A stretch of DNA of 64,000 bases from Candidatus Liberibacter americanus str. Sao Paulo (GCF_000496595.1 NC_022793.1:620001-684000); one strand, 5' to 3'; numbered from the stretch's first letter, positions 19,305 to 31,506 are shown. Numbers and translations are program-made. The notes: generated by a model not told the origin, from the sequence alone.

Positions 19305-19428
19305 ACTTTTAAAAGCAGCTCTCTGTGGGGAGGCTAGCAAGTTGTAAAAATCATGCATTTTGTGTGATTTGACTTCTTGTTATTATGTTTATATTTATTT
19401 TGTTAATTTAATTGGGAGTATAAATATT

Positions 19429-19737
19429 ATGGTGGTTAAGCGCTGTTTGCGTCCGACAAGGGGGCGTGTTGTTGTGCGACGTTTTCCAAGCGAACAAAAG
19501 ACGAGTACTGGCATTATAGTGCCTGCTACTGCTGCTGAGAAACCTTGTGAAGGTGAAGTTATATGGGTTGGTGCAGGCGCTTTAGATAAATCTGGAAACG
19601 TTATTGAGCCTGAAGTAAAACCAAGTGATATCGTTCTTTTTGGAAAATGGTCTGGAACTGAAATTAATATTTCAGGTGAAGATTACCTTGTGATGCAAGA
19701 ATCAGATATAATGGGTGTTTTTACTAAAGAAAAATAG
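19429..19737 (+). CDS. groES: Co-chaperonin GroES
   Basis: The 10-kDa lid of the GroEL folding chamber. The 102-residue protein has the conserved N-terminal strand ([13 protein letters not shown]), a mobile loop [11 protein letters not shown] and the roof/core motifs [26 protein letters not shown] and [12 protein letters not shown]. The frame runs 23 codons further upstream, but ATG 19429 is preceded by GGGAG at 19413-19417 and gives a standard N-terminus. GroEL follows 68 bases later on the same transcript. Confidence 0.97.
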   Translation: MVVKRCLRPTRGRVVVRRFPSEQKTSTGIIVPATAAEKPCEGEVIWVGAGALDKSGNVIEPEVKPSDIVLFGKWSGTEINISGEDYLVMQESDIMGVFTKEK

Positions 19738-19805
19738 TTGTAGGACATGATCATATTTTGGTCTCTATTTAGTTTTGTTTTTTTTAAATATATGAGGTGT
19801 ATTCT

Positions 19806-21452
19806 ATGTCCGCTAAAGACGTTAAGTTAGGAGCTAGTGCTCGAGATGGTATAGCATGTGGCGTTAATATGCTCGCAGATGCTGTGAAGTGTACACTTGG
19901 CCCAAAAGGTCGGTTTGTTGTTATAGGCGGTTCTTACGGCAGCTGTAGGGCTACAAAGGACGGTGTGACTGTTGCCAAGAGTATTAATTTTAAAGATCCG
20001 TTACACGAGATTGGCGCTCAAATGTTGCGCAATGTTGCTTCTAATGCAGAAGATCATTCGGGCGATGGTACAACAACAGCTACTTGTATTGCTCAAGCAA
20101 TTATTCATGAGGGCAGGAAAGCTGTTATAGCTGGTAGAAATCCTATGGATTTAAAACGCGGTATAGATGACGCTGTTAAAGAAGTAGTTAGTTATCTGCA
20201 ATCAAACAGTAAAAAAGTTGCAAGTCGTGAAGAAATAGTGCAGGTTGCTACTATTTCTGCTAATGGAGATAAAGATATAGGTGAAAAAATTGCCTATGCA
20301 ATAGAAAAAATAGGGCCTAGTGGCGTTGTTACAATTGATCAGGCTAAGACCGCTGAAACTAAAGTTAAAATAGTTGAAGGTATGCAGTTCGATAGAGGAT
20401 ATATATCTCCATATTTTATAACTAATAGAAGCAAGCCAATTGCTGAACAAGATAATCCATATATTTTAGTTTGCGATAAAAAAATATCTACTTTAGCTTC
20501 ATTGCTCCCTATATTAGAGCTTGCAGTTAAGAATAGTCGTCCTTTGTGCATTATCGCTGAAGATGTGGAAAGTGAGGCATTGGCAACTATTGTGGTCAAC
20601 AAGATGAGGGCTTCTTTGCAAGTTTTAGCTATTAAGGCTCCTGCTTTTGGTGATCGTCGTAAGCAAATTATGCAAGATATTGCAACATTGGTAGGCGCTA
20701 CTTTGATTTCCGAAGAGGTTGGTCTTGGTCTTGAGCAAGTTACAGAGGATCATTTAGGTTCAGCTAAGAGAGTAGTATCTACTAAAGATGATACTACAAT
20801 AGTTGGCGGTAACGGTAATCAGGATGAGTTAAATGCTCGTATCAAGGAAATTGAAGCTGCTATTGAAGATACTACTTCCGACTATGATCGTGATAAGCTT
20901 AAGGAGCGTCTTGCTAAGTTATCTAGTGGCGTAGCCGTTATAGAAGTTGGAGATGTAACAGAGACGGCATTGACTGAGAAAAAGGATAGATATCAAGATT
21001 CTCTTTCTGCTACACGTGCGGCTATTGAAGAAGGAATTATCGCGGGTGGTGGAATAGGCCTCCTTCGCGCTTCTAAGGAGTTGTCTGTTAAAGGTGACAA
21101 TAATGATCAGTCTGCTGGTGTAGAAATTATCCGTAATGCTATTAAAGCTCCTTGTCGTCAGATTATTCAAAATGCAGGTGATGAAGCTGCTCTGATTACA
21201 TCTAAGATACAAGAAAATAATAGTGTTAATTTCGGATATGATGCTCAGAATGGTGTTTTTGGCGACATGTTTTCTATGGGAATAGTAGATCCTGTTAAAG
21301 TTGTCAGAAATGCTCTTCAGGATGCTGCTTCCGTTGCTTCTACATTGCTAATGACTGAAGCTACTGTGACAGATATTCCAAAAGATGAGAATTCAGTTCC
21401 TCAAATGCCTGGTGGTGGTATGCCTGGTATGGGTGGTATGGATATGATGTAA
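19806..21452 (+). CDS. groL: Chaperonin GroEL
   Basis: The 60-kDa ATP-driven folding chamber. ATG 19806, preceded by GAGGTG, gives 548 residues. The ATP site is intact (TLGPKG at 30-35, KDGVT at 51-55, GDGTTTAT at 86-93), as are GGG near 415 and the C-terminal GGM-rich tail ([14 protein letters not shown]). Several normally invariant stretches are unusual: [16 protein letters not shown] for VVIDKSFGAPRITKDG, DHSGDG for DVAGDG, and [19 protein letters not shown] for GAATEVEVKEKKDRVDDAL. The protein is therefore unusually divergent although it still looks functional. It is cotranscribed with groES and followed by a strong terminator. Confidence 0.96.
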   Translation: MSAKDVKLGASARDGIACGVNMLADAVKCTLGPKGRFVVIGGSYGSCRATKDGVTVAKSINFKDPLHEIGAQMLRNVASNAEDHSGDGTTTATCIAQAIIHEGRKAVIAGRNPMDLKRGIDDAVKEVVSYLQSNSKKVASREEIVQVATISANGDKDIGEKIAYAIEKIGPSGVVTIDQAKTAETKVKIVEGMQFDRGYISPYFITNRSKPIAEQDNPYILVCDKKISTLASLLPILELAVKNSRPLCIIAEDVESEALATIVVNKMRASLQVLAIKAPAFGDRRKQIMQDIATLVGATLISEEVGLGLEQVTEDHLGSAKRVVSTKDDTTIVGGNGNQDELNARIKEIEAAIEDTTSDYDRDKLKERLAKLSSGVAVIEVGDVTETALTEKKDRYQDSLSATRAAIEEGIIAGGGIGLLRASKELSVKGDNNDQSAGVEIIRNAIKAPCRQIIQNAGDEAALITSKIQENNSVNFGYDAQNGVFGDMFSMGIVDPVKVVRNALQDAASVASTLLMTEATVTDIPKDENSVPQMPGGGMPGMGGMDMM

Positions 21453-21482
21453 TTCATTTTACATATATTTGTATATTTTATC

Positions 21483-21517
21483 AAAGGGAAAAGATTTTTT
21501 AGTCTTTTCCCTTTTTT
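21483..21517 (+). terminator. Rho-independent terminator of groESL
   Basis: A perfect 12-bp stem AAAGGGAAAAGA / TCTTTTCCCTTT (21483-21494 and 21503-21514) with an 8-base loop runs straight into a T-tract. It lies 31 bases after the groEL stop. Confidence 0.92.
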
Positions 21518-22214
21518 CATAACTAATTATGTTTTAATTTCATATTAATATTTCTAATAGTTGATATCCTTTATAGTATTTTAATGTGTGATATTTGATT
21601 GTTGAGATTTTAATTAATTTATAGAAAACGTTAATTTTAAAAATATTAATTAATTTTATTATTGCCTTTAAGAGTTTTTATATTTTTCAAAATTATTATT
21701 TTATTAATAGTTCAATATTTTATCAAAATATTTATGAATATTGTCTTATTGATGTTTATTTTATTGATTTATAATTTTAGTATTTGAATCTAAATAAGAT
21801 TTTACTTTAGTTTATTTTTGAATATTCTGATAATCGTTGATAATGATCTAATATGTTGTTATATATTTATTGCTTTAAAAATATTTTTTACATTGTGTAT
21901 TTATTGTCAAAGAAAAAGATATCTAATAATATTATTCGCATTAAACAATCATTATAAGCTGCTAAATAACAACCAGATCTTCTATCAATTATTCTATATT
22001 GCCACACTAGTGCTATATTTAGAATATATAATTTTATGAGCTATTAACTGCTAGAGCTAATCTTAATTATAATAAATGAAAAAGTTAGGGAAAAGATAAA
22101 GCGTAAAATACGTTTAACAATATATGTTTTTTCTTGCTTTTTCAAAATTTTTACTTAACTTGCTGTCTTCGTGCCATTAATAATACTATTTATTCATTAT
22201 AAATAATTTAAAAA
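21518..22214. other. Gene-free AT-rich stretch between groEL and tRNA-Val
   Basis: About 0.7 kb of T- and A-rich DNA. The only open frame over 60 codons (21818-22039) is made of Ile/Leu/Tyr/Asn codons with no start signal and is not believable. No conserved remnant or RNA was recognised. Confidence 0.55.
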
Positions 22215-22289
22215 TGGTGGGCAATGAGAGATTCGAACTCCCGACATCCTCGGTGTAAACGAGGCGCTCTACCACTGAGCTAATCGCCC
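22215..22289 (-). tRNA. tRNA-Val (anticodon TAC)
   Basis: On the minus strand GGGCGAT pairs with ATTGCCC (one G-T). The anticodon stem-loop is CCTCG-TTTACAC-CGAGG and the T-arm GGGAGTTCGAATCTCTC. CCA is encoded at 22215-22217. Confidence 0.95.
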
Positions 22290-22567
22290 TCTGTATTCCA
22301 ACTAATACAACAATATATTGACATTCGCAAATAAAAAAATGTATTTAATGCATAGTTTTTTTGTTGATAACAAAAAAAAACAAAATAATTTTTCTTAAAG
22401 GCATTGTTTTGTAATTTTATAATAGTAACTTACGAAAGTTTATTTTTCTCTTTGTTAATAATGTGCTTGTTATGTTTGTTTTATTTGATTAATATGCCTA
22501 ATAGTTATGCATATTGTTATAGGACTATGTATCTGCTTTGAAGTGTTTGGATGCATATCTAGCATAT

Positions 22568-22644
<77 letters not shown>

Positions 22645-22776
22645 TTTATTTTTTTAGTTTGGACATGTATTTTTTTCTTAATTATATAATTAAATTAATG
22701 TAATTTTATTTTTAAAAATGCTATATTATCCCTGTTTGATGCTGACGTATGATCGTATTATGGAGATTAAGTTAGA

Positions 22777-23142
22777 ATGATAGGATTTTTAGATTCTTAT
22801 GCTCCGATTTTAGTTTTTATTTTTATTGTATCTGTATTATCCATTTCTATTTTAGCTTTCCCTTTTGTTTTTTCTCATAGATCTTATGATAAAGAAAAAC
22901 TTTCAACTTATGAATGCGGTTTTGATCCCTTCGAAAATTCTCGTATGAGGTTCGATGTTAGATTTTGTTTGGTTTCTATTTTATTTATAATTTTTGATTT
23001 GGAAATTGCTTTTTTATTCCCATGGGCGATATGTTTTAAGAAAATTGGTTGGTTTGGTTTTTGGTCGATGATGGTATTTTTAGGGATACTGACTATAGGC
23101 TTTATATATGAATGGAAAAAAGGTGCATTGGAGTGGGATTGA
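22777..23142 (+). CDS. nuoA: NADH-quinone oxidoreductase subunit A
   Basis: First gene of the complex I operon. The 121-residue membrane protein has three TM helices: residues ~9-30, a cytoplasmic loop with YECGFDPF containing the conserved Cys, then ~65-85 and ~90-110. The loop sits near the quinone-chamber junction. Its stop overlaps the nuoB start (ATGA). GGAG at 22761-22764 lies about 12 bases before ATG. Confidence 0.97.
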   Translation: MIGFLDSYAPILVFIFIVSVLSISILAFPFVFSHRSYDKEKLSTYECGFDPFENSRMRFDVRFCLVSILFIIFDLEIAFLFPWAICFKKIGWFGFWSMMVFLGILTIGFIYEWKKGALEWD

Positions 23143-23690
23143 TGAAGCTTAATGATTATGCTCCTATTGGTAATTATCCCGATTTATTGAGACAACAAAG
23201 AGATGATTTTTCTGTTATTGGTCATCAATTAGATAATAAGGGATTCCTTGTATCATCTGTTGACCAGTTGGTGACTTGGGCTCGTACTGGATCGTTGATG
23301 TGGATGACATTTGGTTTGGCTTGTTGTGCCGTGGAGATGATGCATGCTTCTATGCCGAGATATGATCTTGAAAGGTTTGGTTTTGCTCCACGTGCTTCGC
23401 CTCGTCAATCAGATGTTATGATTGTTGCTGGTACGTTGACAAATAAGATGGCTCCTGCGCTGCGTAAAGTTTATGATCAGATGCCTGAACCCCGTTATGT
23501 GATATCGATGGGTTCTTGTGCTAATGGTGGGGGGTATTATCATTACTCTTATTCTGTTGTGAGAGGATGTGATCGAATCGTTCCTGTGGATATTTATGTT
23601 CCGGGGTGTCCTCCAACAGCGGAGGCTTTGGTTTATGGTATTCTTTTGCTCCAGAGAAAGATCCGTCGTATTGGAAATATCAAACGTTGA
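23142..23690 (+). CDS. nuoB: NADH-quinone oxidoreductase subunit B
   Basis: Peripheral-arm subunit that carries cluster N2, the last Fe-S centre before quinone. The four ligands are visible: adjacent cysteines in [10 protein letters not shown], one in [10 protein letters not shown] and one in [11 protein letters not shown]. The frame is open to 23112, but ATG 23142 overlaps the nuoA stop by one base, follows GGAGTGGG, and gives the normal [12 protein letters not shown] N-terminus (182 residues). Confidence 0.97.
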   Translation: MKLNDYAPIGNYPDLLRQQRDDFSVIGHQLDNKGFLVSSVDQLVTWARTGSLMWMTFGLACCAVEMMHASMPRYDLERFGFAPRASPRQSDVMIVAGTLTNKMAPALRKVYDQMPEPRYVISMGSCANGGGYYHYSYSVVRGCDRIVPVDIYVPGCPPTAEALVYGILLLQRKIRRIGNIKR

Positions 23691-23702
23691 AAAGATAACT
23701 AT

Positions 23703-24308
23703 ATGATAATGCAGATTGAAAATCTTGGTGATTACATAGTTGATTCCTTTGGTGGTTCAGCGAAATGTTCTATTAATTCGATAGGTGAGCTGTCATTAAA
23801 TGTTGATATTAGCGATTTAATTGCATTGCTTCGTTTTCTTCGTGAGGATGCTAATTGTTGCTTTATTAGTATTATAGATATATGTGGTGTAGATTTTTTA
23901 AGCCGAGAAGATCGGTTTGATGTTGTTTATCATCTTTTATCTCCTTTTAATAATTCTCGTATACGTGTTAAGATTGCAGTTCCTGAGAACTCTTCTATTC
24001 CTTCTGCGGTAAGCGTTTATCCTGGTGCAGATTGGTTCGAGCGCGAAGTATGGGATATGTATGGAATTAATTTCGAAGGTCATCCTGATTTGCGTCGCAT
24101 CCTTACGGACTATGGTTTTAAAGGACATCCTCTTCGTAAGGATTTCCCGGTGAGTGGTTTTGTTGAAGTTCATTATGACAATGACTCTAAGAAAGTTATT
24201 TATGCTCCTGTTGAATTGATGCAGGAACATCGTGATTTTGATTTTTTATCACCTTGGGAAGGTTATGAATCTTTACCTTATAAAGGAGATTCTGGTAATG
24301 AGAATTAA
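23703..24308 (+). CDS. nuoC: NADH-quinone oxidoreductase subunit C
   Basis: The 30-kDa peripheral-arm subunit that helps shape the quinone site with NuoB and NuoD. Its 201 residues include the family signature ERE(V/A)WDMYGI ([22 protein letters not shown]) and GHPLRKDFP near the end. The start could be ATG 23703 or the in-frame ATG 23709. It is a separate gene here, not fused to nuoD as in enterobacteria. Confidence 0.96.
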   Translation: MIMQIENLGDYIVDSFGGSAKCSINSIGELSLNVDISDLIALLRFLREDANCCFISIIDICGVDFLSREDRFDVVYHLLSPFNNSRIRVKIAVPENSSIPSAVSVYPGADWFEREVWDMYGINFEGHPDLRRILTDYGFKGHPLRKDFPVSGFVEVHYDNDSKKVIYAPVELMQEHRDFDFLSPWEGYESLPYKGDSGNEN

Positions 24309-24370
24309 TGATAAAAATAGCAATATTTTCCTTGTGTTTTTTGTTTTTCGGAATGGGAGTTCCTTGTTTA

Positions 24371-25561
24371 ATGAATGAGAAGAAAATTCGTGGTTTTACT
24401 ATGAATTTTGGTCCACAGCATCCTGCGGCACATGGTGTTTTAAGACTTATTCTTGATCTTGATGGCGAAGTAGTAGAGCGTGTTGATCCTCATATAGGTC
24501 TTTTGCATCGGGGCACAGAAAAGCTGATTGAAACCAAGACTTTTTTACAAGCGGTTCCGTATTTTGACCGTCTTGATTATGTTGCGCCGATGAATCAGGA
24601 ACATGCGTATGCTTTGGCTGTTGAACGCTTGATGAAAGTTGATGTTCCTATTCGAGGACAGTTAATAAGAGTTCTTTATTCTGAAATTGGGCGTATTCTT
24701 TCACATTTATTAAATATTACTACTCAGGCTATGGATGTAGGAGCATTGACTCCTCCTTTGTGGGGTTTTGAAGAACGAGAAAAACTCATGGTTTTTTATG
24801 AACGTGCTTCTGGATCACGCATGCATGCTGCTTATTTCCGCCCTGGTGGCGTTCATCAAGATATCCCACATTTATTGGTAGAAGATATTGGTATTTGGTG
24901 TGATTCCTTTCCTGAGATTATTGATGATATAAGTGATCTTTTAACTGAGAATCGTATATTTAAGCAACGTAATGTTGATATTGGTACTGTAAAACTTGAA
25001 GATGCATGGGGTTTAGGTTTTTCCGGAGTTATGATTCGTGGATCTGGTGCTGCTTGGGATTTGCGTAAGTCTCAACCATATGAATGTTACTCAGATTTAG
25101 ATTTTGATATTCCGATAGGGAAACATGGGGATTGTTATGATCGTTATCTTGTGCGTATGCTTGAAATGCGTGAATCCGTTAAAATTATAAGGCAATGTGT
25201 TGATCTTTTGCTTGGGAAAAATAAGTTGGGACCAGTATCTTCGTCTGATACAAAAATTGTTCCTCCAAAACGATCTGATATGAAACGTTCTATGGAATCA
25301 TTGATCCATCATTTTAAGCTTTATACTGAGGGATATCATGTGCCAGTTGGTGAGGTTTATGCATCTGTAGAGGCTCCTAAGGGGGAGTTTGGTGTTTATC
25401 TGATATCTGATGGAAGTAATAAACCATATAGGTGTAAAATACGTTCTCCTGGCTATGCTCATCTTCAAGCAATGGAATTTTTGTGCAAAGGTCATCAATT
25501 GGCAGACGTATCTGCTATTTTAGGTTCTCTTGATATTGTTTTTGGTGAAGTTGATAGATGA
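24371..25561 (+). CDS. nuoD: NADH-quinone oxidoreductase subunit D
   Basis: The 49-kDa subunit, derived from [NiFe]-hydrogenase large subunit, which lines the quinone-binding chamber. Typical elements are [18 protein letters not shown] with the conserved His, the [14 protein letters not shown] block and the C-terminal DIVFGEVDR. The frame is open to an ATG at 24308 that overlaps the nuoC stop and would add a hydrophobic 21-residue leader. Family N-termini instead start at MNEKKIR, and ATG 24371 has GGGAG about 11 bases upstream, so I take that start (396 residues). Confidence 0.96.
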   Translation: MNEKKIRGFTMNFGPQHPAAHGVLRLILDLDGEVVERVDPHIGLLHRGTEKLIETKTFLQAVPYFDRLDYVAPMNQEHAYALAVERLMKVDVPIRGQLIRVLYSEIGRILSHLLNITTQAMDVGALTPPLWGFEEREKLMVFYERASGSRMHAAYFRPGGVHQDIPHLLVEDIGIWCDSFPEIIDDISDLLTENRIFKQRNVDIGTVKLEDAWGLGFSGVMIRGSGAAWDLRKSQPYECYSDLDFDIPIGKHGDCYDRYLVRMLEMRESVKIIRQCVDLLLGKNKLGPVSSSDTKIVPPKRSDMKRSMESLIHHFKLYTEGYHVPVGEVYASVEAPKGEFGVYLISDGSNKPYRCKIRSPGYAHLQAMEFLCKGHQLADVSAILGSLDIVFGEVDR

Positions 25562-25637
25562 ATTTTTATAAAGGATAATATATTAAAATATTATGTTATT
25601 TTTTTTGTTTTACAACTTGATATGATATAGGAAATAT

Positions 25638-26273
25638 ATGGTTAATCGTCGATTAGCAGAAGAAAAATTTCAGCCTTCATCTTTTTCCTTTAGTGAGGAA
25701 AATATGGTTTGGGCTAATAAAACTATTAGTAAATATCCTCCGTTACGTAGTCAATCTGCGGTTATCCCTTTATTAATGCGTGTTCAAGACCAGGAGGGAT
25801 GGATTAGTCGTGCGGCTATTGAAGTGGTCGCAGATATGTTGGGTATGGATTATATTCGAGTCCTTGAGGTTGTAACTTTTTATACGCAGTTTCAATTGAG
25901 TCCTGTTGGCACATATGCACATGTTCAGGTTTGTGGAACTACCCCATGTATGTTGCGTGGATGTGAGGAGTTAATAAAGATCTGTCGTGAGAAGATCCAC
26001 CAAAAGCCTCTTCATAGGAATAGTGCTGGAACTCTTTCTTGGGAAGAGGTTGAATGTCAAGGGGCTTGTGTTAATGCGCCGATGGTTATGATAGGAAAGG
26101 ATACCTATGAGGATTTGACGCCAGAGCGTTTGGTTGAGATTATAGATGCTTTTGCTATGGGTAAGGGTGATAGCATATGTCCTGGTCCTCAAATTGATCG
26201 AATAAAATCTGCCCCTGCAGGAGGATTAACATCTCTTATTGAAGATGTTTCTTATGTTAAAGATGAAGGTTGA
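25638..26273 (+). CDS. nuoE: NADH-quinone oxidoreductase subunit E
   Basis: The 24-kDa thioredoxin-like subunit that holds [2Fe-2S] cluster N1a beside the FMN site. Ligands are CGTTPC and later CQGAC. The N-terminus (FSFSEENMVWANKTISKYPP) is typical of alphaproteobacteria. At 211 residues it has the core only; many rhizobial NuoE proteins carry a longer C-terminal extension, apparently lost here. AGGAAA just before the ATG supports the start. A 219-base non-coding gap follows before nuoF. Confidence 0.95.
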   Translation: MVNRRLAEEKFQPSSFSFSEENMVWANKTISKYPPLRSQSAVIPLLMRVQDQEGWISRAAIEVVADMLGMDYIRVLEVVTFYTQFQLSPVGTYAHVQVCGTTPCMLRGCEELIKICREKIHQKPLHRNSAGTLSWEEVECQGACVNAPMVMIGKDTYEDLTPERLVEIIDAFAMGKGDSICPGPQIDRIKSAPAGGLTSLIEDVSYVKDEG

Positions 26274-26492
26274 AAAGAATTAAATAAAAGTTAAATATAT
26301 TACTTATAGTAATCTTTAATTCATGTTTTTTTTATTAAGTTATTGTAAAATTGCAAACGATTTAGTTAATATTTTGAGTTATTTTATTTAAATTGATGTC
26401 CTAAAAAATTGTTAGAAGAATTCTTGTAAATAAGATAGAAAAAATTAATACGAATAGTAGAATTATTTTCAAGGTATAAAGAAAGTCTAGAT

Positions 26493-27767
26493 ATGCTAGA
26501 GGACCAAGATCGTATCTTCAAAAATATATATGGTTTAAAGGGAGTTTCTCTTAGTGAATCTATTTTAAGAGGTCATTGGGATAATACTAAAAACATCTTA
26601 GCAAAAGGTCGTGAATGGATAATTAATGAAGTAAAAGCATCTGGCTTGCGTGGGCGTGGTGGTGCTGGTTTTTCTACAGGCATAAAATGGTCTTTTATGC
26701 CCAAGGTATGCTTGGATCGTCCTCATTATCTTGTTGTAAATGCTGATGAATCTGAGCCTGGGACATGCAAGGATCGTGATATTATGAGGCATGAGCCTCA
26801 TTTGTTGCTAGAAGGTTGTGTTATTGCTTCTTTTGCTATAGGAGCGCATTGTGTTTTTATATATGTTCGCGGTGAATTTGTTCGTGAACGTGAATCTTTA
26901 GAAAGAGCTGTTGATGAGTGTTATAAAAATGCTCTTCTTGGAAAAAACAATAAGCTTGGCTATGATGTTGATATTATAATTCATCATGGCGCTGGAGCAT
27001 ACATATGTGGCGAGGAAACTGCTCTTCTTGAGAGCCTTGAGGGAAAAAAAGGTCAGCCTCGTTTGAAACCTCCTTTTCCTGCTAACTTGGGTTTGTATGG
27101 CTGTCCTACTATTATTAATAATGTTGAAACGATTGCGGTAATTCCTGCTATTTTACGTCGTGGTGCGAGTTGGTATTGCGGTTTTGGGCGTGAAAATAAT
27201 AGAGGCACAAAACTTTTTTCTATTTCAGGTCATGTTAACTATCCGTGTACTGTTGAGGAAAGCATGTCTATAGTTTTTGAGGATTTGATTGAAAAACATT
27301 GCGGAGGAATAAAAGGAGGTTGGGCTAATTTATTAGCGGTTATTCCAGGAGGATCATCTGTTCCTTGTGTGCCGGGGGGGAAGATTAGAAATGCAGTTAT
27401 GGACTATGATAGTTTAAAAGAGATGGGTTCAGGATTAGGCACTGCTGCTGTTATTGTGATGGATAAATCTACAGATATTATTAAAGCTATATGGCGTTTA
27501 TCAGTTTTTTATAAGCATGAGAGCTGTGGCCAGTGTACTCCTTGTCGTGAAGGCACTGGATGGATGATGAGAGTGATGGAGAGAATGGTTATAGGCACAG
27601 CTAAGAAAAGTGAGATTGATATGCTTTTTGAGGTTAGTAAAAATATAGAAGGTCGTACAATTTGTGCTCTTGGAGACGCTGCAGCTTGGACAATACAAGG
27701 ATTGATAAATAATTTTCGTCACTTAATTGAAGAGCGTATTGATCAGTACAGTAGGAATTCTATTTGA
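26493..27767 (+). CDS. nuoF: NADH-quinone oxidoreductase subunit F
   Basis: The 51-kDa subunit that oxidises NADH. Visible are the glycine-rich [16 protein letters not shown] at the FMN/NADH pocket, [36 protein letters not shown], and the [4Fe-4S] ligands in [16 protein letters not shown] plus the later CALGDAA. Its 424 residues match the family. It begins the second block of the operon after a 219-base gap. Confidence 0.97.
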   Translation: MLEDQDRIFKNIYGLKGVSLSESILRGHWDNTKNILAKGREWIINEVKASGLRGRGGAGFSTGIKWSFMPKVCLDRPHYLVVNADESEPGTCKDRDIMRHEPHLLLEGCVIASFAIGAHCVFIYVRGEFVRERESLERAVDECYKNALLGKNNKLGYDVDIIIHHGAGAYICGEETALLESLEGKKGQPRLKPPFPANLGLYGCPTIINNVETIAVIPAILRRGASWYCGFGRENNRGTKLFSISGHVNYPCTVEESMSIVFEDLIEKHCGGIKGGWANLLAVIPGGSSVPCVPGGKIRNAVMDYDSLKEMGSGLGTAAVIVMDKSTDIIKAIWRLSVFYKHESCGQCTPCREGTGWMMRVMERMVIGTAKKSEIDMLFEVSKNIEGRTICALGDAAAWTIQGLINNFRHLIEERIDQYSRNSI

Positions 27768-27839
27768 GGGAATTAGTAGTAAGTTCATAGCGAATATTAG
27801 AAAATGTTTTTGAAAAACATTATCTCGTGAAAGTGATCT

Positions 27840-29939
27840 ATGCAAATGATGGTGAAATTAAAAGTTGATAATATAGAAATAGAGGTTCCAAATTACTTTA
27901 CGCTTATGCAGGCTTGCGAGTTTGCTGGTGTTGAAGTACCTCGTTTCTGTTTTCATGAAAGATTATCTATTGCTGGTAATTGTCGCATGTGTCTAGTGGA
28001 GGTAAAGGGTGGTCCTCCAAAACCTCAGGCATCTTGTGCTATGAACGTTGTTGATTTGCGTGGAGGGCCTAATGGTGAATTGCCTGAAATTTTTACCAAT
28101 ACTGCCATGGTTAAAAAAGCTCGTGCAGGTGTAATGGAGTTTCTTCTAATTAATCATCCTTTGGACTGCCCTATATGCGATCAGGGTGGGGAATGTGATC
28201 TTCAGGATCAGGCTATGTTTTATGGGGTAGGATCTTCTCGTTATTGCGATGATAAACGTTCTGTTGAGAATAAGTATATAGGTCCATTAGTTAAAACTGT
28301 GATGAATAGATGTATACATTGTACTCGTTGTGTGCGTTTTATCACTGAAGTTGCTGGTGTGTCGGAGATTGGTTTGATTGGAAGAGGTGAGGATGCCGAA
28401 ATTACTACTTATCTTGAACAGTCTTTGACATCTGAGCTTCAAGGTAACATAGTTGATCTTTGTCCTGTTGGCGCTTTAACTTCTAAACCATCCGCATTTA
28501 CCAGTCGTCCATGGGAATTAACCAAGACAGATAGCATAGATATAATGGATGCTCTTGGTTCTGCAATCAGGATTGATACGCGTGATCGTGAAGTTATAAG
28601 GATTTTGCCTCGTATCAATGAAACTATTAATGAGGAGTGGATATCGGATAAAACGCGTTTTATCTGTGATGGACTTAGAACTCAACGTTTGGATCGGCCT
28701 TATGTTCGTATTGATGGTCGTTTAAAGCCTGTTAGTTGGGATTATGCTTTAAAAGCAATAAAATCTGAAGTTTTATCTCCCGGTGTAGAATTAAGTTCAA
28801 TAGCAGGAGATCTTGCTTCTGTAGAAGAGATATACGCGCTTAAATTGCTGATGAATTTTTTGGGCTGTAATAAATTTGATTGTAGGCAGCATGGAGAGAT
28901 AATTAATCCTTTTTACGGTCGTTCTAGTTATTTATTTAATCCTACTATTCAAGGGATAGATAAGGCTGGAGCAATGTTGATTATAGGATCTAATCCTCGT
29001 ATTGAGGCTGCTGTATTAAATTCACGTATTCGCAAACGTTGGAGACGCGGTGATTTTCCAATTGGTGTAATTGGAGATGTTGAAAATTTACGATATGAAT
29101 ATGATCATTTAGGTTTAGGAAGTGAGGCTTTTTCTGATCTTATCTCAGGGAATAATCCTTTTTTAGAAAAACTAAGAAGTGTTGAAAATCCTTTAATTAT
29201 GATAGGTCAAGGTGCTTTAAAATATTATCATGGTTTTGAGGTTATTGCTAATGCCGCAAAATTGGCAATAGATGTTGGAGGAGTTAGTGATTCATGGAAT
29301 GGTTTTGCTGTTTTGCATACTTCTGCCTCACGAGTTGGAGCTTTAGATTTAGGATTTGTCCCTTCTAATGATGATGATTTAAATGCTATGAATTTTCTTA
29401 ATAAAACCGATGTTGTATTTTTATTAGGAGCAGATGAGCTAGATTTTGATTGTAAAACTGCATTTACAATTTATATAGGCTCTCATGGTGACAGAGGGGC
29501 GCAGTCTGCTGATATTATATTGCCTGGAGCTTCTTATACTGAAAAATCAGGGTTATGGGTTAATACTGAGGGAAGAGTACAAATGGGAATACGTGCTAAT
29601 TTTCCTCCTGGTGAAGCTAGAGAAGATTGGGCGATATTATGTGCTATTGCTAATGAATTGGGATGTAAATTGCCTTTTGATTCTTTGTCGCAATTGCGTT
29701 CTAATTTATTTTCTATTTATCCGCATTTTATGAAAGTAGATGAGGTGGTTAATTCTTCCGTAGATGCAGTTCATTCTTTGGCTAAAATGGCTGGTAATAT
29801 GGCCAAAGGAAAATTTGATTCGATAATTGACGATTTTTATTTAACAAATCCTATAGCGAGATCATCTGCTACTATGGCTGAGTGTTCTCGTATGGCACAA
29901 AGTTATGATAAAGATGTTTTAGATAGAACAAGGAAATAG
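27840..29939 (+). CDS. nuoG: NADH-quinone oxidoreductase subunit G
   Basis: The 75-kDa Fe-S relay subunit. The N-terminal ferredoxin domain has [2Fe-2S] ligands in [15 protein letters not shown] plus a later Cys (ASCAM). It is followed by H-x3-C-x2-C-x5-C in [16 protein letters not shown], a [4Fe-4S] set CIHCTRC with CPVGAL, and a molybdopterin-oxidoreductase-like domain to the end. Total length is 699 residues. In-frame ATGs at 27846 and 27849 are alternative starts. Confidence 0.97.
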   Translation: MQMMVKLKVDNIEIEVPNYFTLMQACEFAGVEVPRFCFHERLSIAGNCRMCLVEVKGGPPKPQASCAMNVVDLRGGPNGELPEIFTNTAMVKKARAGVMEFLLINHPLDCPICDQGGECDLQDQAMFYGVGSSRYCDDKRSVENKYIGPLVKTVMNRCIHCTRCVRFITEVAGVSEIGLIGRGEDAEITTYLEQSLTSELQGNIVDLCPVGALTSKPSAFTSRPWELTKTDSIDIMDALGSAIRIDTRDREVIRILPRINETINEEWISDKTRFICDGLRTQRLDRPYVRIDGRLKPVSWDYALKAIKSEVLSPGVELSSIAGDLASVEEIYALKLLMNFLGCNKFDCRQHGEIINPFYGRSSYLFNPTIQGIDKAGAMLIIGSNPRIEAAVLNSRIRKRWRRGDFPIGVIGDVENLRYEYDHLGLGSEAFSDLISGNNPFLEKLRSVENPLIMIGQGALKYYHGFEVIANAAKLAIDVGGVSDSWNGFAVLHTSASRVGALDLGFVPSNDDDLNAMNFLNKTDVVFLLGADELDFDCKTAFTIYIGSHGDRGAQSADIILPGASYTEKSGLWVNTEGRVQMGIRANFPPGEAREDWAILCAIANELGCKLPFDSLSQLRSNLFSIYPHFMKVDEVVNSSVDAVHSLAKMAGNMAKGKFDSIIDDFYLTNPIARSSATMAECSRMAQSYDKDVLDRTRK

Positions 29940-29944
29940 AAATA

Positions 29945-30982
29945 GTGTTTCATGGGCCAATAGACTTTATTTTTAATTTATTGTTTATAGTGATGAAATC
30001 AATTTTATTATTGGTTTGCTTGTTGATTTTTATATCATATGTTTTGCTTATAGATCGTAAGATTTGGGCGGCGGTTCAGTTGCGTCGTGGTCCTAATGTT
30101 GTTGGCCCTTGGGGATTATTACAGTCTTTTGCTGACTTCTTGAAGTTTTTGTTCAAAGAGCCTATTATTCCTAGTGAAGCAAATAAATTATTATTTCTTT
30201 TAGCTCCATTAGTCTCTGTTATTTTGTCTTTGTCTGTTTGGGCTGTAGTTCCTTTATCTGATGGATGGGTAATTGCAGATATAAACGTTGGTATACTTTA
30301 TGTTTTAGCCATTTCATCTCTTGAAGTTTATGGGATTATTATTGGAGGATGGGCTTCTAATTCAAAATATGCTTTTCTTGGTGCATTGCGCTCTGCTGCT
30401 CAGATGATTTCTTATGAGGTTTCTATTGGTCTGGTGATAGTTACAGTTTTAATGTGTGTAGGTTCATTAAACCTTACAGATATTGTAAACGCTCAAAGAA
30501 GTGGTTTTGGAACCATGTTGGGTTTGCCTTCTTCAATATTGGATTGGCATTGGTTAGCTCTTTTCCCTATGTTTGTCGTTTTTTTTATATCTGTTCTTGC
30601 AGAGACAAATCGGCCTCCATTTGATTTGCCTGAGGCCGAGTCGGAATTGGTTGCTGGTTATATGGTAGAATATAGCTCAACACCTTATCTATTGTTTATG
30701 CTAGCAGAATATTCTACTATTGTTCTAATGTCTACTTTAACAAGTATTTTGTTTTTAGGAGGATGGTTACCTATAATTGATATTCGATTTTTTGAATATA
30801 TTCCTGGTATTTTTTGGCTTATTTTTAAAACATTGGTAGTATTCTTTATAATTGCAATGGTTAAAGCATTTGTTCCACGCTATAGATATGATCAGTTGAT
30901 GCGATTAGGATGGAAAATTTTTCTACCGATATCATTTTCGATGGTAATAATAGTTGCTTTTTATTTAAAGATTGCAACTTGA
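29945..30982 (+). CDS. nuoH: NADH-quinone oxidoreductase subunit H
   Basis: Membrane subunit joining the arms and forming the quinone entry. It has about eight or nine TM helices in 345 residues. Signatures are [24 protein letters not shown] and the acidic loop [24 protein letters not shown] at 29945, five bases after nuoG, is the best start because the first TM helix begins before the next ATG at 29993. Confidence 0.95.
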   Translation: MFHGPIDFIFNLLFIVMKSILLLVCLLIFISYVLLIDRKIWAAVQLRRGPNVVGPWGLLQSFADFLKFLFKEPIIPSEANKLLFLLAPLVSVILSLSVWAVVPLSDGWVIADINVGILYVLAISSLEVYGIIIGGWASNSKYAFLGALRSAAQMISYEVSIGLVIVTVLMCVGSLNLTDIVNAQRSGFGTMLGLPSSILDWHWLALFPMFVVFFISVLAETNRPPFDLPEAESELVAGYMVEYSSTPYLLFMLAEYSTIVLMSTLTSILFLGGWLPIIDIRFFEYIPGIFWLIFKTLVVFFIIAMVKAFVPRYRYDQLMRLGWKIFLPISFSMVIIVAFYLKIAT

Positions 30983-31014
30983 TTATGTTGTATTGATTGA
31001 TCTGAAAGAGTATA

Positions 31015-31506
31015 ATGAGGTTGTTTCGTTTTAATATTGGTTTTCTTTTCTTAAAAGAATTTGTTTTGGCTTTTTGTTTGTCTATTCGTTATTTGTTCAA
31101 GCCTAAGGCTACAATTAATTATCCTTTTGAAAAAGGTCCAACTAGTCCCCGTTTTAGAGGGGAGCATGCGCTTCGTAGATATCCTAATGGTGAAGAGAGA
31201 TGTATAGCTTGTAAATTATGTGAAGCTGTTTGTCCTGCACAGGCTATTACTATAGAAGCGGGCCCTCGTCGTAGTGATGGTACACGCAGGACTATACGTT
31301 ATGATATTGATATGGTTAAATGCATTTATTGTGGATTGTGTCAGGAATCATGTCCTGTTGACGCTATTGTTGAAGGCCCTAATTTTGAATTTGCAACTGA
31401 AACTCGAAAAGAGCTTTATTATGATAAAAAGCGCCTTCTGGATAATGGTGATAGGTGGGAAAGTGAAATTGTTCGTAATATTATGACAGATTCTCCTTAT
31501 CGTTAA
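31015..31506 (+). CDS. nuoI: NADH-quinone oxidoreductase subunit I
   Basis: The 23-kDa ferredoxin-like subunit carrying clusters N6a and N6b. The two [4Fe-4S] motifs are [15 protein letters not shown] and [15 protein letters not shown]. Its 163 residues match the family. Confidence 0.97.
   Translation: MRLFRFNIGFLFLKEFVLAFCLSIRYLFKPKATINYPFEKGPTSPRFRGEHALRRYPNGEERCIACKLCEAVCPAQAITIEAGPRRSDGTRRTIRYDIDMVKCIYCGLCQESCPVDAIVEGPNFEFATETRKELYYDKKRLLDNGDRWESEIVRNIMTDSPYR

Noticed and set aside
21818..22039. 73-codon open frame between groEL and tRNA-Val
   Set aside because: Composition is just what AT-rich random sequence gives (Ile, Leu, Tyr, Asn); no ribosome site, no signal or domain.
24308..24370. 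Hydrophobic N-terminal leader for NuoD
   Set aside because: NuoD is a soluble peripheral-arm subunit with no leader; family homology and a GGGAG support ATG 24371.
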